DNA of 64,000 nt from Pseudomonas sp. ZH-FAD (GTDB lineage Bacteria; Pseudomonadota; Gammaproteobacteria; Pseudomonadales; Pseudomonadaceae), in the NCBI RefSeq assembly GCF_002803095.1, contig NZ_PGLR01000028.1, positions 1 through 64,000 on the forward strand, in the 5' to 3' direction. The number at the start of each line of letters is the position of its first letter. Position 1 is the first letter of the stretch. The notes beneath the pieces were generated by a model. It did no database searches. It was not told where the DNA came from and was given only the letters and a program-made list of their open reading frames with translations. Positions 62,882 to 64,000 of this stretch are shown piece by piece. Both the position numbers and the translations under genes were made by a program.

Positions 62882-63786
62882 CCCTGATCGGGCGCTGTGT
62901 AGAGTGTCTTCGCCAGCTCGACAAATGCCTTCAGACCTGCCGACGGATGGCGATTGGCCGGGTAGAACAAGGCCAGAGCGGAATGAGTCGGCGTCCATGG
63001 TTCAAGCAGCTGGACCAATTCGCCGCTGGCAAGATAGGGAGACGCGGCGAACTCGCTGAGCATGGCGATGCCTGCGCCGTTCAGTACGGCATGCAGGATC
63101 AACTGGTGGTTACCCAGTGTCAGTTGGCCCGTGACGTCGATGATCGACCGTTGCCCCGCCTGGTCAAACTCCCATCTATGTATGGCACCGCTTGGGAAAC
63201 GCCTGCGAATGCAATTGTGCATCGAAAGCTCCTGTGGCGTCTCCGGTCTACCATGCCGGCGCAGATAGTTGGGCGTGGCGACGGCCAGCAGTTTCAGCGG
63301 CGGGCTCAAAGGTACAGCGATCATGTCCTGGGGAACGTTATCGAGCAGACGAATACCTGCGTCACACCCCTGAGCGACGATGTCAACCAGGGCATCGTCG
63401 GTGACCAGCTCGAGCTGCATGTCCGGATAGCGTTGGGTGTAAGCGAGGATCAGGGGCGTCAGTACTATCTGCGCGGCACCCTCTGAGGTATTGATACGCA
63501 AGTTGCCCATGGGCGTCTGCCGGAAATGGTTGGCTTGCTCCATGGCTGCCGAAATTTCATCGAGAGCAGGTCCGATACGTAGCAGAAACTGCTCGCCTGC
63601 CTCGGACAGAGCCACACTACGGGTAGTGCGATGCAACAGTTTGACTCCCATGCGCCGCTCCAACTTGGCAACGCAGTGGCTGATGGCCGAGGGTGAGAGC
63701 TGCAGTTGCACTGCCGCGCGGCGGAAACTGAGGTGCTGTGCGACTGCGACGAAGGCGTTGAGTTCGAGTAAGGCAGGTCGATTCAT
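62869..63786 (-). CDS. LysR-family transcriptional regulator
   Basis: 305 residues. The HTH region is LNAFVAVAQHLSFRRAAVQL ... SPSAISHCVAKLERRMGVK, and the effector domain begins about residue 93 (MGNLRINTSEGAAQIVLTP). It resembles the CrgA/DmlR branch (LLHRTTRSVALSEAGEQFL), which often controls an adjacent divergent oxidoreductase. The SDR gene at 63886 is divergent, 99 bp away, and is the likely target. Confidence 0.88.
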   Translation of the reverse strand: MNRPALLELNAFVAVAQHLSFRRAAVQLQLSPSAISHCVAKLERRMGVKLLHRTTRSVALSEAGEQFLLRIGPALDEISAAMEQANHFRQTPMGNLRINTSEGAAQIVLTPLILAYTQRYPDMQLELVTDDALVDIVAQGCDAGIRLLDNVPQDMIAVPLSPPLKLLAVATPNYLRRHGRPETPQELSMHNCIRRRFPSGAIHRWEFDQAGQRSIIDVTGQLTLGNHQLILHAVLNGAGIAMLSEFAASPYLASGELVQLLEPWTPTHSALALFYPANRHPSAGLKAFVELAKTLYTAPDQGQFR

Positions 63787-63885
63787 TGTTCGCTTTCACT
63801 CAACAGGACGTGCAAAAAAAGGCGGATTATCACCAGCGCCTTGCGCGATTAACCTGCTGCCGTATCCATGCAGGAGCAGGTATTC

Positions 63886-64000
63886 ATGAAAAAAACAGTA
63901 CTGATCACTGGCGCATCCAGCGGTTTTGGCTTGTGCAGCGCTCGACGTTTCTCCGAGGCCGGCTGGAACGTCGTGGCGACCATGCGCGATGTAAGCGCGG
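63886..64000 (+). CDS. SDR oxidoreductase, N-terminal fragment (cut by window end)
   Basis: The first 38 codons are visible. TVLITGASSGFGLCSARRF is the SDR cofactor motif TGxxxGFG, followed by AGWNVVATMRD, whose Arg after the second strand suggests NADP(H). AGGAG precedes the ATG. Phe in GFG is common in SDRs linked to the CrgA-type LysR neighbours. Confidence 0.8.
   Translation, partial: MKKTVLITGASSGFGLCSARRFSEAGWNVVATMRDVSA

Overview
The window is about 64 kb of GC-rich chromosome from a Pseudomonas. Gene content and order point to the P. mendocina / P. oleovorans / P. alcaligenes group rather than P. aeruginosa itself; this is inferred from remembered gene orders, not a search. Two blocks resemble P. 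aeruginosa: DUF934-cysI ... rlmN-like ... metH-cti-nfuA, and mexS / mexT-mexE-mexF-oprN. No rRNA, tRNA, CRISPR array, prophage or integron is visible. Mobile DNA is limited to one IS21-type end at the left edge, three MITE-like inverted-repeat elements and one REP doublet.

Layout. (1) 1-283: the end of an IS21-like element (four ~23-bp tandem terminal repeats) interrupts a LysR-type gene. (2) 384-7694: TSUP exporter, LysR regulator, DUF1127 peptide, DMT transporter, DUF3291 protein, YcaQ-type glycosylase, LprI-like protein, M48 lipoprotein and class II DAHP synthase. (3) 7769-13344: five minus-strand genes with stop/start overlaps (FMO, BASS symporter, SDR, TSUP exporter, D-aminoacylase-like amidohydrolase), an apparently dedicated catabolic operon of unknown substrate. 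(4) 13481-16959: spermidine-synthase-like protein, deaD helicase with a long leader, a MITE and a DUF2513-like gene. (5) 17101-20962: DUF934-cysI sulfite reduction genes, a 37-aa membrane peptide, a periplasmic binding protein and a DUF2970 protein. (6) 21081-27016: polyamine-type cluster (NTF2-AraC regulator, PuuB-like oxidase, cupin, PotF-like binding protein) followed by repeats and a dCache chemoreceptor with a FliA-type promoter. (7) 27163-38101: RlmN paralogue, DUF5924 membrane protein, DUF1883, a 28-aa membrane peptide, osmE, a MITE, metH, cti, nfuA with an IscR-like operator, and small conserved proteins.

(8) 38283-42823: a catalase-like protein and a RoxA-like di-haem cytochrome diverge from a sigma54-activator-like regulator that has lost the GAFTGA loop; a 24-bp dyad lies between them. 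This is the most unusual module in the window. (9) 42893-49699: DUF3429, a nicotinamide riboside kinase/PnuC pair, an unknown gene, an sCache chemoreceptor, uppP, a CSD-DUF1294 fusion, a YjbR protein and a chromosomal AadA-like adenylyltransferase. (10) 49946-59741: the complete mexS / mexT-mexEF-oprN efflux locus, then cheV and an unknown coiled-coil protein. (11) 59949-64000: two closely similar AraC regulators flank an isochorismatase-family hydrolase and a DUF2798 membrane protein, followed by a LysR regulator divergent from an SDR gene cut by the window end.

How parts work together: sulfite reduction (cysI-DUF934) and methionine synthesis (metH) lie in one block; cti and osmE act in envelope stress; nfuA serves Fe-S repair under probable IscR control; MexT with MexS controls MexEF-OprN; the PuuB/PotF/cupin genes form an amine uptake and oxidation module next to a chemoreceptor that may sense related compounds.
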